A DNA stretch of 64,000 bases from Citromicrobium bathyomarinum. GTDB taxonomy: Bacteria > Pseudomonadota > Alphaproteobacteria > Sphingomonadales > Sphingomonadaceae. The notes beneath the pieces were generated by a model. The model saw only the letters and a list, made by a program, of their open reading frames with translations, made no database searches and was not told the DNA's origin. A program made the translations under genes and the position numbers. The stretch is from positions 806,001-870,000 of the forward strand of contig CP155577.1 of NCBI GenBank assembly GCA_001306305.2, read 5' to 3'. Below, piece by piece: positions 50,027 to 57,619 of this stretch (position 1 is its first letter; each line of letters begins with the position of its first letter).

Positions 50027-50647
50027 TCAGCTGCGCCCATTGGTCGGTTCGGCCAGACCATTGCCCGCTGCGACATCGTCCAGCTCTTCCAGAATCGCGC
50101 GGTGGGCGGTGTCGTCGTCGATCGACCGGCGCGGGATATCGCCATCGGCAAGCATCGCGTTGAGCGCGGCGCGGGCGCGGCCCACGCGGCTCTTGATCGT
50201 GCCGACCGCGCAGCCGCAGATATTGGCCGCTTCTTCGTAGGAGAAGCCACCCGCGCCCACCAGCAGCAGCGCCTCGCGCCGCTCGGGCGGCAGGGTCAGC
50301 AGCGCACGGTGCATGTCGGACAGGTGGATCGGCTCTTCCTGGCCCGCCGGGGCAGTCAGGATGCGTTCGGCAACGTTCTCGTCGTATTCGCCGCGAAAGC
50401 GGTTGCGGCGCATGTCGGTGAGGTAGGCATTGCGCAGGATCACGAAGGTCCACGCGCGCATGCTGGTGCCCGGCTCGAACCGCTCCTGCGCGGCCCACGC
50501 CTTCATCAGCGTTTCCTGCACGAGGTCGTCGGCCATGTCGGGCCTGCCGCACAGCCCGCGCGCAAAGGCGCGCAGGTGCGGAACCACGCCCGTCAGCTCA
50601 CGCTTGAACTCGACCGGATCGGCGGCGGGTGCGGGGTGCCCGCTCAT
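50027..50647 (-). CDS. ecfG: General stress ECF sigma factor EcfG
   Basis: This 206-residue ECF sigma factor has sigma2 at about 20-85 (RGLCGRPDMADDLVQETLMKAW, TSMRAWTFVILRNAYLTDMRR) and sigma4 at about 115-170 (LPPERREALLLVGAGGFSYEEAANICGCAVGTIKSRVGRAR). Its start overlaps the nepR stop (ATGA) and the pair sits divergent from a sensor kinase near phyR. That arrangement defines the alphaproteobacterial EcfG. It should recognise GGAAC-N16/17-CGTT promoters, four good matches to which lie in this locus. Confidence 0.93.
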   Translation of the reverse strand: MSGHPAPAADPVEFKRELTGVVPHLRAFARGLCGRPDMADDLVQETLMKAWAAQERFEPGTSMRAWTFVILRNAYLTDMRRNRFRGEYDENVAERILTAPAGQEEPIHLSDMHRALLTLPPERREALLLVGAGGFSYEEAANICGCAVGTIKSRVGRARAALNAMLADGDIPRRSIDDDTAHRAILEELDDVAAGNGLAEPTNGRS

Positions 50648-50856
50648 GACTTGCCACCGCCCTTGTCGGCGTCTTTTTCAGGATCGTCGAACTGAGCGAG
50701 CAAATCCTTGAAGCTGTCGGGAATCGGTTCGTCGACCACGGAGTCGTAAAGGCTTCGCAGGCTGTCCGCCCAGCGAGGCTCTTCCATGCTCGCGCCATCC
50801 TTGCCAGCGCCCTTGAGGTGCTGGCCCTGCGTATCCGGAGTGTGTTTTTCGTTCAT
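50644..50856 (-). CDS. nepR: Anti-sigma factor NepR
   Basis: This 70-residue protein starts at the ATG at 50856 and carries the NepR core LRSLYDSVVDEPIPDSFKDLLAQFD (two helices) with charged disordered ends. It sequesters EcfG until phosphorylated PhyR binds it. The upstream EcfG-type promoter (GGAAC at 50956-50952, CGTT at 50935-50932) predicts a leader of about 70 nt. A longer frame to 50973 would start above the promoter and is rejected. Confidence 0.9.
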   Translation of the reverse strand: MNEKHTPDTQGQHLKGAGKDGASMEEPRWADSLRSLYDSVVDEPIPDSFKDLLAQFDDPEKDADKGGGKS

Positions 50857-50929
50857 GCCTGTCGGCTTACATGGGGTATCGGTAGCCGAAACCCAAGCCT
50901 GCCCTTCCCATAATCGATCCAAGACAACA

Positions 50930-50956
50930 GGAACGTTGCTGCCCGCGCGTGGTTCC
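50930..50956. promoter_or_regulatory. Overlapping divergent EcfG-type promoters
   Basis: Minus strand: GGAAC (50956-50952), 16 bp, CGTT (50935-50932), driving nepR-ecfG. Plus strand: GGAAC (50930-50934), 16 bp, GGTT (50951-50954), driving the kinase gene. The two promoters share the same 27 bp, each -10 lying beside the other's -35. Confidence 0.85.
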
Positions 50957-51023
50957 CTTGCTAAATCCAGCATTCACCAGGCCGCCGGACGCGCGGCCCG
51001 AACGATATTCAAGCGGAGCAGTA

Positions 51024-52706
51024 GTGGCGTCCGATCCGACACTTCCGACACGGCGATTCAGGCGATGGCTGGTCCATTACCCCCGTGCCGTGCCGGTGGT
51101 AATCTTCCTGCTGATCACCGCGATCACTGCGCTGAGCGTCTATGCGATCGAACGCGGCGAGCGGCGGCGCGAGCAGGCGCAGCTCAACGAAACCGCGCAG
51201 GTGATTGCGTCCTCGCTGGACCGGCGGGTCAATACCAGCGGATCGTATCTGATCGCTGGCGCTGCTCTGATCAGCACGCTTGACCGGGTACCCGCCGATC
51301 TGTTCCGCCGCTTCGCCACCGAACTGCGCCTGGATGCCGATTATCGCGGGGCGGAGGGGATCGGCTGGGCGCCGATCGTGCCGAGCGGGCAGGTCGGCAG
51401 CTTCGAACGCATGGTGCAGGCCGATACCGGCGAGCCGTTCCGGATCACGCCGCGGCCCGAGGCAGGCAGCAACTTCGCGGTGCCGGTGACCTTTCTGGAG
51501 CCAATGAGCGAACGCAATGCGCGCGCGCTTGGCTTCGACATGTATTCCGAGGCCGTCCGCCGCAGCGCGATGCAGAAGGCGATCGAGACCGGTCGCCCGA
51601 CCGCGAGCGGCAGGATCGTCTTGGTGCAGGAAGGCGAAGGGCGCGATTCGGGCTTCATCATCTACATGCCCGTGTTCGAGCCGGGCACGCGCGACGAGTT
51701 GATCCGCGGCTTCGTCTATGGCCCGTTCAATTCGCAGGTGTTCCTCGATTCGGTGCTGACGCGCGAACTTGTCGGCCAGCGGGGCGTGCGGCTGTATGAT
51801 GGCGAGCCGGTTGCCGCCAATCTGGTCGCGGCGCACGCGCCTGGACGGCGGACCGGGCGGGTGATGCGGATCGAGGTCGATCTGGCCGATCGGCCGATGA
51901 CGGTGGAGGTGGAATCGGCACGCGGCGATGCGCTTTCGCTGCTGTCGATGATCACGCTGCTGTTCGGGATCGCGGTCGCCAGCCTTTCGATGCTGGTCGC
52001 ACGCCTGCTGACCCAGCAGGCGCATGAGGACCAGGCGGCGCTCGATTTCTATGCCGAGCAGAACTCGATCCGCAATTCCCTGACCCGCGAGCTTAACCAC
52101 CGGGTCAAGAACACGCTCGCCAATGTGCTGTCGATTGTCGCGCTCACCCGGCGACGGGCGCATTCTCTGGAGGATTTCGCCAGCGGGCTCGACGGGCGGA
52201 TTCGCGCCCTGTCCGCGACGCACGATCTGCTGACCCAGTCCGAATGGGGCACCACGCCGCTTCGCGCGGTGCTGGAGGCGGAGTTGGCGCCCTATGCCAA
52301 TTCCGCCGAATCGATCCTCAAACTCGAAGGGCCCGAGGTCGATCTTGCGCCCAATGACGCTCTGTCGTTCGGCCTCGCGATTCACGAACTGGCGACCAAT
52401 GCGTCCAAATATGGCTCCCTCTCGGTCGAAGGCGGGCAGCTCGATGTCACCTGGCACCAGTTGCGCGACAATCTGGTCGAGGTGCTGTGGCAGGAGCGCG
52501 GCGGGCCGACGGTACCGAGCGAGCGCCCGCGTGGGTTCGGCACCGAACTGATCGAGAAGATCGTCGCGCACGAGCTCAAGCACCCGGTCGAGCTCGACTT
52601 TGCGCCGCAGGGCGTGCGCTGCGTGCTGCGGGTGCCGGTGCGCAAGCCGACCGAGTTCAGGATGCGGGCGCGCAATCGCCCCGCCGGTGTGCAGGCGAGC
52701 GATTGA
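51024..52706 (+). CDS. CHASE-domain HWE/HisKA_2 sensor histidine kinase (PhyK-like)
   Basis: This 560-residue membrane kinase starts at GTG 51024, five bases after GGAG. An earlier GTG (50949) lies inside the promoter and is excluded. TM1 is at about 22-41, a periplasmic CHASE-like sensor at about 75-290 and TM2 at about 306-329. The HWE/HisKA_2 dimerisation helix has His359 in ELNHRVKNTLANV, and the ATPase N box is HELATNASKYG with Asn459. Its place opposite nepR-ecfG and close to phyR suggests it phosphorylates PhyR. Confidence 0.9.
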   Translation: MASDPTLPTRRFRRWLVHYPRAVPVVIFLLITAITALSVYAIERGERRREQAQLNETAQVIASSLDRRVNTSGSYLIAGAALISTLDRVPADLFRRFATELRLDADYRGAEGIGWAPIVPSGQVGSFERMVQADTGEPFRITPRPEAGSNFAVPVTFLEPMSERNARALGFDMYSEAVRRSAMQKAIETGRPTASGRIVLVQEGEGRDSGFIIYMPVFEPGTRDELIRGFVYGPFNSQVFLDSVLTRELVGQRGVRLYDGEPVAANLVAAHAPGRRTGRVMRIEVDLADRPMTVEVESARGDALSLLSMITLLFGIAVASLSMLVARLLTQQAHEDQAALDFYAEQNSIRNSLTRELNHRVKNTLANVLSIVALTRRRAHSLEDFASGLDGRIRALSATHDLLTQSEWGTTPLRAVLEAELAPYANSAESILKLEGPEVDLAPNDALSFGLAIHELATNASKYGSLSVEGGQLDVTWHQLRDNLVEVLWQERGGPTVPSERPRGFGTELIEKIVAHELKHPVELDFAPQGVRCVLRVPVRKPTEFRMRARNRPAGVQASD

Positions 52707-52781
52707 GTGGCTGCGAGCGGGCGCTAGGCCGCTCGCCGCTGCTCCAGTCAGCGGGAAGCCTTGTCAGAGGTCAGAGGAGAC

Positions 52782-52818
52782 AAAAAAAGGGCGCCGCAAT
52801 CGCGACGCCCTTTTCTTT
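52782..52818. terminator. Bidirectional terminator between kinase gene and phyR
   Basis: AAAAGGGCG (52785-52793) and CGCCCTTTT (52806-52814) form a 9-bp stem. A-runs on the left and T-runs on the right allow termination of both convergent genes. Confidence 0.85.
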
Positions 52819-52837
52819 TGTTCGATGAGACGTTCCC

Positions 52838-53641
52838 TCAGGCGGAGGCGTTCTCGTGGCTGGCGTTGAAGAACAGCGCTTGGCTGATCGCCGCGCGCAC
52901 GGTGGCTTCCTGGAACGGCTTGGTGACCAGATAGGTCGGCTCAGGCCGGTCGCCGGTCAGCAGCCGCTCTGGATAGGCGGTGATGAAGATCACCGGCACG
53001 CTGCCGATGCTGAGAATATCGTCCACCGCATCGAGGCCCGAGGAGCCATCGGCGAGCTGGATATCCGCCAGCACCAGACCCGGGGTCTTCTCCGCGACCA
53101 CCTGCTGCGCCTGCGTGCGCGTGGCGGCGGTGCCGCAGATGTCGTGGCCGAGGCCGCGCACGAGGTCTTCCAGCTGCATCGAGATCAGCGGCTCGTCTTC
53201 GATGATGAGCACGCTGGTTGCCGATTCGCGATCGATCTCGGCGATCGCATCCTGGACCATCTTTTCGACGTCCTGCGGCGCGATCTCCATTATTTCGGCC
53301 GATTGCTCGATCGTGAAATCTTCCAGCGTGGTCAGCAGCAGCGCCTGCCGGTTGAGCGGCGTGACGGTTTGCAGTCTATCGGCGCTGATCTGGTCGGGCA
53401 GGTCGGCATTGTCCGCCCCACGGTCTGACACTTCGAGATAGGCGCTCGACCACACCTTGTTGAACGCCCGGTACAGCGGCACGCGGCCACCTTCGAGCGA
53501 GGACTTGAGCTCGTCGTCGGCCAGCGCCGCTTCGAGCGTGGCGCGCACGAAGGCGTCACCGGTCTGCTGCGATCCCGTCAGCGCGCGCGCGTAGCGACGC
53601 AGATAGGGCAGGTTTGCAGCGACATTTTCTCCAATGGACAT
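52838..53641 (-). CDS. phyR: Anti-anti-sigma response regulator PhyR
   Basis: This 267-residue protein has an N-terminal sigma-like domain (about 1-137) that mimics EcfG and binds NepR. The receiver domain (about 143-262) has acidic residues in LIIEDEP, phospho-acceptor Asp193 in LVLADIQLADGSSG, Thr221 in FITAYPERL and Lys241 in LVTKPF. The ATG at 53641 is chosen because a perfect EcfG-type promoter lies 31-55 bp upstream and inside the longer frame to 53731. Phosphorylation releases EcfG from NepR. Confidence 0.95.
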   Translation of the reverse strand: MSIGENVAANLPYLRRYARALTGSQQTGDAFVRATLEAALADDELKSSLEGGRVPLYRAFNKVWSSAYLEVSDRGADNADLPDQISADRLQTVTPLNRQALLLTTLEDFTIEQSAEIMEIAPQDVEKMVQDAIAEIDRESATSVLIIEDEPLISMQLEDLVRGLGHDICGTAATRTQAQQVVAEKTPGLVLADIQLADGSSGLDAVDDILSIGSVPVIFITAYPERLLTGDRPEPTYLVTKPFQEATVRAAISQALFFNASHENASA

Positions 53642-53671
53642 GTAGTATCTTTCCCGTCTGAACCTCTCGCC

Positions 53672-53696
53672 AACGTCCGGCGTCGAGGCAGGTTCC
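53672..53696 (-). promoter_or_regulatory. EcfG-type promoter of phyR
   Basis: On the minus strand GGAAC (53696-53692) is separated by 16 bp from CGTT (53675-53672), an exact match to the EcfG consensus. The phyR ATG is about 30 bp downstream. Confidence 0.88.
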
Positions 53697-53783
53697 AAGC
53701 CTGCGCAAGTTCGCTTGTAAAGCGCCAGCAAGGTGGTTTCGATGACGTGCTGGTGAAAGGGGCGAAAAAAATTTGCGGGGCGA

Positions 53784-53808
53784 GGAACCGGCTTCGGGCC
53801 GGGGCATT
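53784..53808 (+). promoter_or_regulatory. EcfG-like promoter for the candidate small RNA
   Basis: On the plus strand GGAAC (53784-53788), 16 bp, then CATT (53805-53808), one mismatch from CGTT. A start near 53815 is predicted. A weak sigma-70-like alternative (TTGTAA at 53715-53720 with TTCGAT 17 bp later) would give a longer RNA. Confidence 0.5.
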
Positions 53809-53814
53809 CTCCCT

Positions 53815-53908
53815 ATGTCACCGCCGAGACCCCCCTCCCGTCCAAGCGGCCGGTGATACGATCCCGAAGGCCTTCGTTCCGCACCATGCGGATCGAAGGC
53901 CTTTTTTT
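53815..53908 (+). ncRNA. Candidate general-stress small RNA (GsrN-like)
   Basis: No plus-strand gene exists here, yet a strong plus-strand terminator is present. The predicted transcript of about 94 nt has a 5' hairpin closed by TCACCG (53818-53823) and CGGTGA (53851-53856). The large loop contains CCCCCCTCCC (53830-53839), a C-rich anti-Shine-Dalgarno-type seed. A 3' terminator hairpin ends in T7. Caulobacter GsrN, an EcfG-class (sigmaT)-dependent RNA with a C-rich loop acting on katG mRNA, has this architecture. Identity with GsrN is inference from position, promoter type and structure. Confidence 0.6.
53867..53908 (+). terminator. Strong rho-independent terminator with no upstream CDS
   Basis: AAGGCCTTCGTTCCGCA (53867-53883) pairs with TGCGGATCGAAGGCCTT (53887-53903) with one mismatch and a 3-nt loop. 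T continues to 53908, making seven T in all. No T-run exists on the minus strand, so it does not serve the neighbouring minus-strand regulator gene. Confidence 0.88.
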
Positions 53909-53971
53909 GTGCCTGAGGGTGGTGTGCGAAAGGCGCAGTCCGGGCGTGCCGGGCGGCGCCCGGAAGAACGC

Positions 53972-54397
53972 TCAGTCGCGCTTGAGGCGGGAGAGGAAGG
54001 AGGGCCGCTCGGGCTTGCCGACATGCGCCAGCAGGTCGTCGAAATCGTACGGTTTACCCAGCACCGGGCCCAAGTCTGCGACGTGGGCGGGTATCTCGTC
54101 AGGCGATCCGGTCGCGAAGATGACCTTGGGCGCATTGGGGCCGAGCGCCCGCAGCACTTCCGCAATTGCCCAACCATCGCCGCGGTCGGCCAGATGGACA
54201 TCGAGGATCACGGTCTCGACGTCGCCATCGCGCAGCCGCTCGATCGCCTGCGATGTCGTCGCGGCGATCGCGATGTCGCGCGCGCCCGCCTCGATCAGCG
54301 CGTCTTCCACCGCGAGGGCAAGGACGGCATCGTCTTCGACAATCAGGACAGGCCCGTAATTGCGGGTCTTTCGGGGGCTGGCGCCGTCCGGCGGCAT
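53972..54397 (-). CDS. FATG-motif single-domain response regulator (SdrG/MrrA-like)
   Basis: This 141-residue protein is only a receiver domain: acidic pocket in VLIVEDDAVL, phospho-acceptor Asp66 in VILDVHLADRG, Thr96 in VIFATGSPDEIP, and Lys115 in VLGKPYDFDD. The FATG element is the mark of the FAT-GUY receivers, which include SdrG of Sphingomonas and MrrA of Caulobacter, known to promote the general stress phosphorelay. Its own EcfG-type promoter and its position beside phyR support the same role here. Confidence 0.85.
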   Translation of the reverse strand: MPPDGASPRKTRNYGPVLIVEDDAVLALAVEDALIEAGARDIAIAATTSQAIERLRDGDVETVILDVHLADRGDGWAIAEVLRALGPNAPKVIFATGSPDEIPAHVADLGPVLGKPYDFDDLLAHVGKPERPSFLSRLKRD

Positions 54398-54448
54398 TCG
54401 TACGTATCCTTCGCGAGGCCGGGGGTCGGCAAGTGGGGATATGCAGCA

Positions 54449-54474
54449 AACGCCGCGGGTGTCCCTCGCGTTCC
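54449..54474 (-). promoter_or_regulatory. EcfG-type promoter of the single-domain regulator
   Basis: On the minus strand GGAAC (54474-54470) is followed after 17 bp by CGTT (54452-54449). The predicted start lies about 45 bp before the ATG at 54397. Confidence 0.8.
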
Positions 54475-54491
54475 GGAGCGAATGCGCGCGC

Positions 54492-55649
54492 TTACAGATC
54501 CTTCTCGTAGATCACGTATTCGCGGTTGATGCTGCTGTCGATCGCGTCTGCGATGGCGACCATTCCCTGATTGTCTTCGAGGATCCAGCCGACCTCGCCA
54601 CGATCCGAATGAAACACGCTGCTCGCCGACTGCCTGATCTGGCTGATCATCATGAAAGCGAGCTGGCTGGCGAGGCGGGAGTTATGCAGCCGCTTGCGCA
54701 CACCCATCAGCGGCACCCGCATCCCTGCGTGCATGGGTTTGCGCAGCCAGCGCAGGGTCGCAAGCCAGCCGAACGGGAACAGCTTGCCGCGCGTGCGCGC
54801 GAACAGATCGTTGACGTTGGGCAGCGTCATCATGAAGGCGACCGGTTCGCCGTCCAACTCAGCGATGCGGTTGATTTCCGGGTGGATCAGCGGGCGCAGC
54901 TTCTTGCCGGTATAGGCAACTTCCGCCTCGGTCAGCGGCACGAAGCCCCAGTTCTGCGACCATGCATCGTTGAGGATTTCGAGAACGATTTCGATCTCGC
55001 TCTCGTAATTGTCGAGGTCGATCGGGCGCACGCGGATCCGGTTATTGCGCTCTCCCGACTTGACGATCCGTTGCACCAGTGGGGGGAATTCCCGAGCGAC
55101 GGGCAGGTCGTAGGTATAAAGGCGCTTGGCCGGTGCATAGCCCGCCCCCGCGATGTAGCCGGCATAGGGTTCGGGATGGTGGCCCATCATGATCATCGGC
55201 GAATGATCCTGCCCGCGCACCAGCAGGCCGGGTTCTTCCCAGATGGACATGGAGATTGGGCCGAGGACCCGGTTCATCCCCTGCGTGCGCAGCCAGTCCT
55301 CCGCCGCTGCGAGCAGCGCGCTGGCAACCGCTTCATCCTCGGCATCGAAATAGCCGAACATGCCGGTGCCGGGGCCCATGCCCTGTTCGGCGGGCACCTC
55401 CAGCGCCAGCCGGTCGATATGCGCGCTGATCCGGCCGACCGGCTTGCCGCCGCGATGGGCGAGGAACAGTTGCGCTTCGGCATGGCCGAAGAACGGGTTC
55501 TTGCCCGGATGGATGAGTTCGAGCTGTTCGGCCCGCATTTGCGGAACCGAGTGCGGCAGCTGCGCGGCGAAGCGGCGGCCCAAGTCGACGAAGGCCGCAC
55601 GGTCGCGGCTTTTCGTCGCATCGAGCGGCGAGACGGTGATGTCGGTCAT
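54492..55649 (-). CDS. Conserved GNAT-like protein of unknown function
   Basis: This 385-residue soluble protein has an N-terminal GNAT-like part (LFLAHRGGKPVGRISAHID, then MGPGTGMFGYFDAEDEAVASALL) and a second related half (ELDGEPVAFMMTLPNVND). The two halves suggest a tandem acetyltransferase fold, as in the YghO-like family. Substrate and pathway are unknown to me. The upstream 334 bp is gene-free and must hold its promoter. It ends about 95 bp before the ATG of the stress-regulator gene. Confidence 0.65.
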   Translation of the reverse strand: MTDITVSPLDATKSRDRAAFVDLGRRFAAQLPHSVPQMRAEQLELIHPGKNPFFGHAEAQLFLAHRGGKPVGRISAHIDRLALEVPAEQGMGPGTGMFGYFDAEDEAVASALLAAAEDWLRTQGMNRVLGPISMSIWEEPGLLVRGQDHSPMIMMGHHPEPYAGYIAGAGYAPAKRLYTYDLPVAREFPPLVQRIVKSGERNNRIRVRPIDLDNYESEIEIVLEILNDAWSQNWGFVPLTEAEVAYTGKKLRPLIHPEINRIAELDGEPVAFMMTLPNVNDLFARTRGKLFPFGWLATLRWLRKPMHAGMRVPLMGVRKRLHNSRLASQLAFMMISQIRQSASSVFHSDRGEVGWILEDNQGMVAIADAIDSSINREYVIYEKDL

Positions 55650-55983
55650 AAATCTCTGGGCATTTCAGCCGGCCGGCCTGCTGGTGAGCGCAAGATGGGC
55701 CATGATGGTGTGGTGCTGGAAAGCGCTGACGATCGGCTCACGCAAGGTTGTGCGATCGAGATCGTGGCTGCGTTTGCGGAACGGCAGATCGGCTTGGGCC
55801 TTCGCGGTGTGCGGTCCCGACACGGGCAAATTCCTGTTTTGCGTCCCCTTGGGTGTTTCTACGCTTTTGCGAGAAGGTTGCAACACCAACACAAACGGCC
55901 CGAACCTCGCGTTTAGCGCGACAGATGGCCGTTGGGGGCAACCTTCTGAATGCGCGGTGCATTTAGGGATTGTTGCAAACCAG
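55650..55983. other. Gene-free 334-bp region
   Basis: The region lies between the end of the lptF-lptG-GNAT operon and the start of the 54492-55649 gene, both on the minus strand. It contains the palindrome GTTGCAAC (55877-55884) and a small dyad TCGCG/CGCGA (55907-55921). Open frames on both strands look non-coding (Cys/Arg-rich with no ribosome-binding site). No clear terminator or EcfG promoter was seen. Confidence 0.5.
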
Positions 55984-56514
55984 TCAACCAAGCACGCAGA
56001 CCATTGCGATGCGCGCTACGGCCGGCATGCCCCGCTCCGCCTCGGCCGCGAGTTCGCCTGCGAGACGCGGGTTGTCGGCTGCGGCGAGCTCGACGAAGCC
56101 CATCCGGCGATAGAACGGCGCGTTCCATGGGACGTCGGCGAATGTCGTAAGCGTGATCGCGGTGAAGCCCGAATTGCGCGCGTCGATCATGCATCCGCGC
56201 AGCAGCGCGGATCCGATCCCGCGCCCTTGCCAATCGGGATGCACACTGAATTCGTATGCATGCAACTCGCGCCCGAAGGGTTCGGTCGCCAGAAAGCCAA
56301 CAATCTGCTCGCTGGCCTGCGCCACAAGGCAATGGCCGCGCACGATATAGCGCTCCAGTCGATCGACCGGCACGGTTGCCTGCCCGGCGACCCACGCCAG
56401 CCCATCGAAGCGTTCGAACATCCTGCCCGCCGCGCGCTCGATCGCGGGCATCGCTGCCGCATCGTCGCGCTGCGCGAGGCGGATGTGCCAGTCGTCGGTC
56501 TTTGCGCCGCTCAC
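55984..56514 (-). CDS. GNAT-family N-acetyltransferase
   Basis: This 176-residue protein starts at GTG 56514, overlapping the lptG stop (GTGA), so it is coupled to lptG. The acetyl-CoA loop is seen in YEFSVHPDWQGRGIGSALLRGCM (QGRGIG), with WNAPFYRRMGFVEL near the end. Substrate is unknown. The very long open frame in this phase (to 57744) is a shadow across lptG. Confidence 0.85.
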   Translation of the reverse strand: MSGAKTDDWHIRLAQRDDAAAMPAIERAAGRMFERFDGLAWVAGQATVPVDRLERYIVRGHCLVAQASEQIVGFLATEPFGRELHAYEFSVHPDWQGRGIGSALLRGCMIDARNSGFTAITLTTFADVPWNAPFYRRMGFVELAAADNPRLAGELAAEAERGMPAVARIAMVCVLG

Positions 56515-57608
56515 TCTTCGGTGCGAACGAGCACGGTCTCGCCGATCATCAGGAACAGCAGGAAGGGTGCCCATGCGGCGAGGAAGGGCGGATAGCCCCC
56601 GAAATCGCCCATTGCGAGCGCGGCGTTGTCGATCACGAAATAAGCAAAGCCGAGCGCCATGCCGATCAGCGCGCGCATGAACAGCTGACCCGAACGGGCG
56701 AGGCCGAAGCCTGCGACCGCGCCCAGAATGGGCATCAGCACCGCGGCGAGGGGGCCCGAAATCTTGTGCCAGTAATTCGCTTCCAGCTCTTCCGTGTCGC
56801 GGCCGGCCTGCCGATAGGCCTCGATAGAGCTGCCCAGCTGCCAGAACGGCTGTGTGGTGGGGTCGATCTCCTGCAGCTCGATCGTGGCGGGGGTGATGCC
56901 GGGGGCAACGGTCAGCTGGCTCGGCTGCGCCAGGCTCGCCGTGCCGACGGTGAATACGCTCGGGTTCTGCATAGCCCAGCCATCGGGCCCGTGAACCGCC
57001 ATCGGCGCATCGACCTTCTGGGTAATCTCGGCCGTCGGACTGCGCCTGTAATAGGTCACATCGCGCAGGGTCGGGGCGGGGCCGCCACCTGAATAGCTGC
57101 GCGCGGTCAGGATGTTCTGCCCGTCCTCGAGATAGATGCTGCCCTTGCTTTTGGGCTTGTCGGGCAGCGCGCCGAATTCGGTCGCCTCCCACGCGGTCAG
57201 CTGTGCGGTCGCGCGAGTCACCACGCGTTCGTTGAAGGCGAAGCTGATCCCCGCCACCAGCAGTGCGGTGACGATCAGCGGGGCGAGCACCTGATGCGCA
57301 GACAGGCCCGCCGCCTTCATCGCGATCACTTCGCTGTTCTGATTGAGCGTGACCAGCGTGATGATCGTCGCCAGCAGCACCGAATAGGGCAGAAACCGCT
57401 GGATAAGCATCGGTACGCGCAGCGAGGCATAGAGCCACAGATCCGCCTCGGTATTGCCCGGGACCTCCAGGATCTGGCCGCTGTTGGACAGCAGGTCGAG
57501 CATCATCAGCACCAGTACCAGCATCACCAGCACCGCGAAGATGCGCAGTGAGAACATCTTGGCAAGGTACAGCGTCAGCGTGCGCGACGGGAAGAAGTCG
57601 AACGTCAT
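56511..57608 (-). CDS. lptG: LPS export permease LptG
   Basis: This 365-residue inner membrane protein has three N-terminal helices (about 20-125), a periplasmic jellyroll domain (about 130-270) and three C-terminal helices (about 280-360). The N-terminal region SEVIAMKAAGLSAHQVLAPLI is the coupling-helix element for the LptB ATPase. With LptF it forms the permease that extracts LPS. It follows lptF by 11 bp. Confidence 0.93.
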   Translation of the reverse strand: MTFDFFPSRTLTLYLAKMFSLRIFAVLVMLVLVLMMLDLLSNSGQILEVPGNTEADLWLYASLRVPMLIQRFLPYSVLLATIITLVTLNQNSEVIAMKAAGLSAHQVLAPLIVTALLVAGISFAFNERVVTRATAQLTAWEATEFGALPDKPKSKGSIYLEDGQNILTARSYSGGGPAPTLRDVTYYRRSPTAEITQKVDAPMAVHGPDGWAMQNPSVFTVGTASLAQPSQLTVAPGITPATIELQEIDPTTQPFWQLGSSIEAYRQAGRDTEELEANYWHKISGPLAAVLMPILGAVAGFGLARSGQLFMRALIGMALGFAYFVIDNAALAMGDFGGYPPFLAAWAPFLLFLMIGETVLVRTEE

Positions 57609-57619
57609 ATCCTGGCCGC

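Noticed and set aside
50949-51023. Upstream GTG start for the sensor kinase
   Set aside because: The codon lies inside the predicted EcfG promoter; GTG 51024 has GGAG at ideal spacing.
55665-55991. 108-aa minus-strand frame in the gap before the 54492-55649 gene
   Set aside because: No ribosome-binding site and no recognisable pattern; it fills a promoter-like intergenic stretch.
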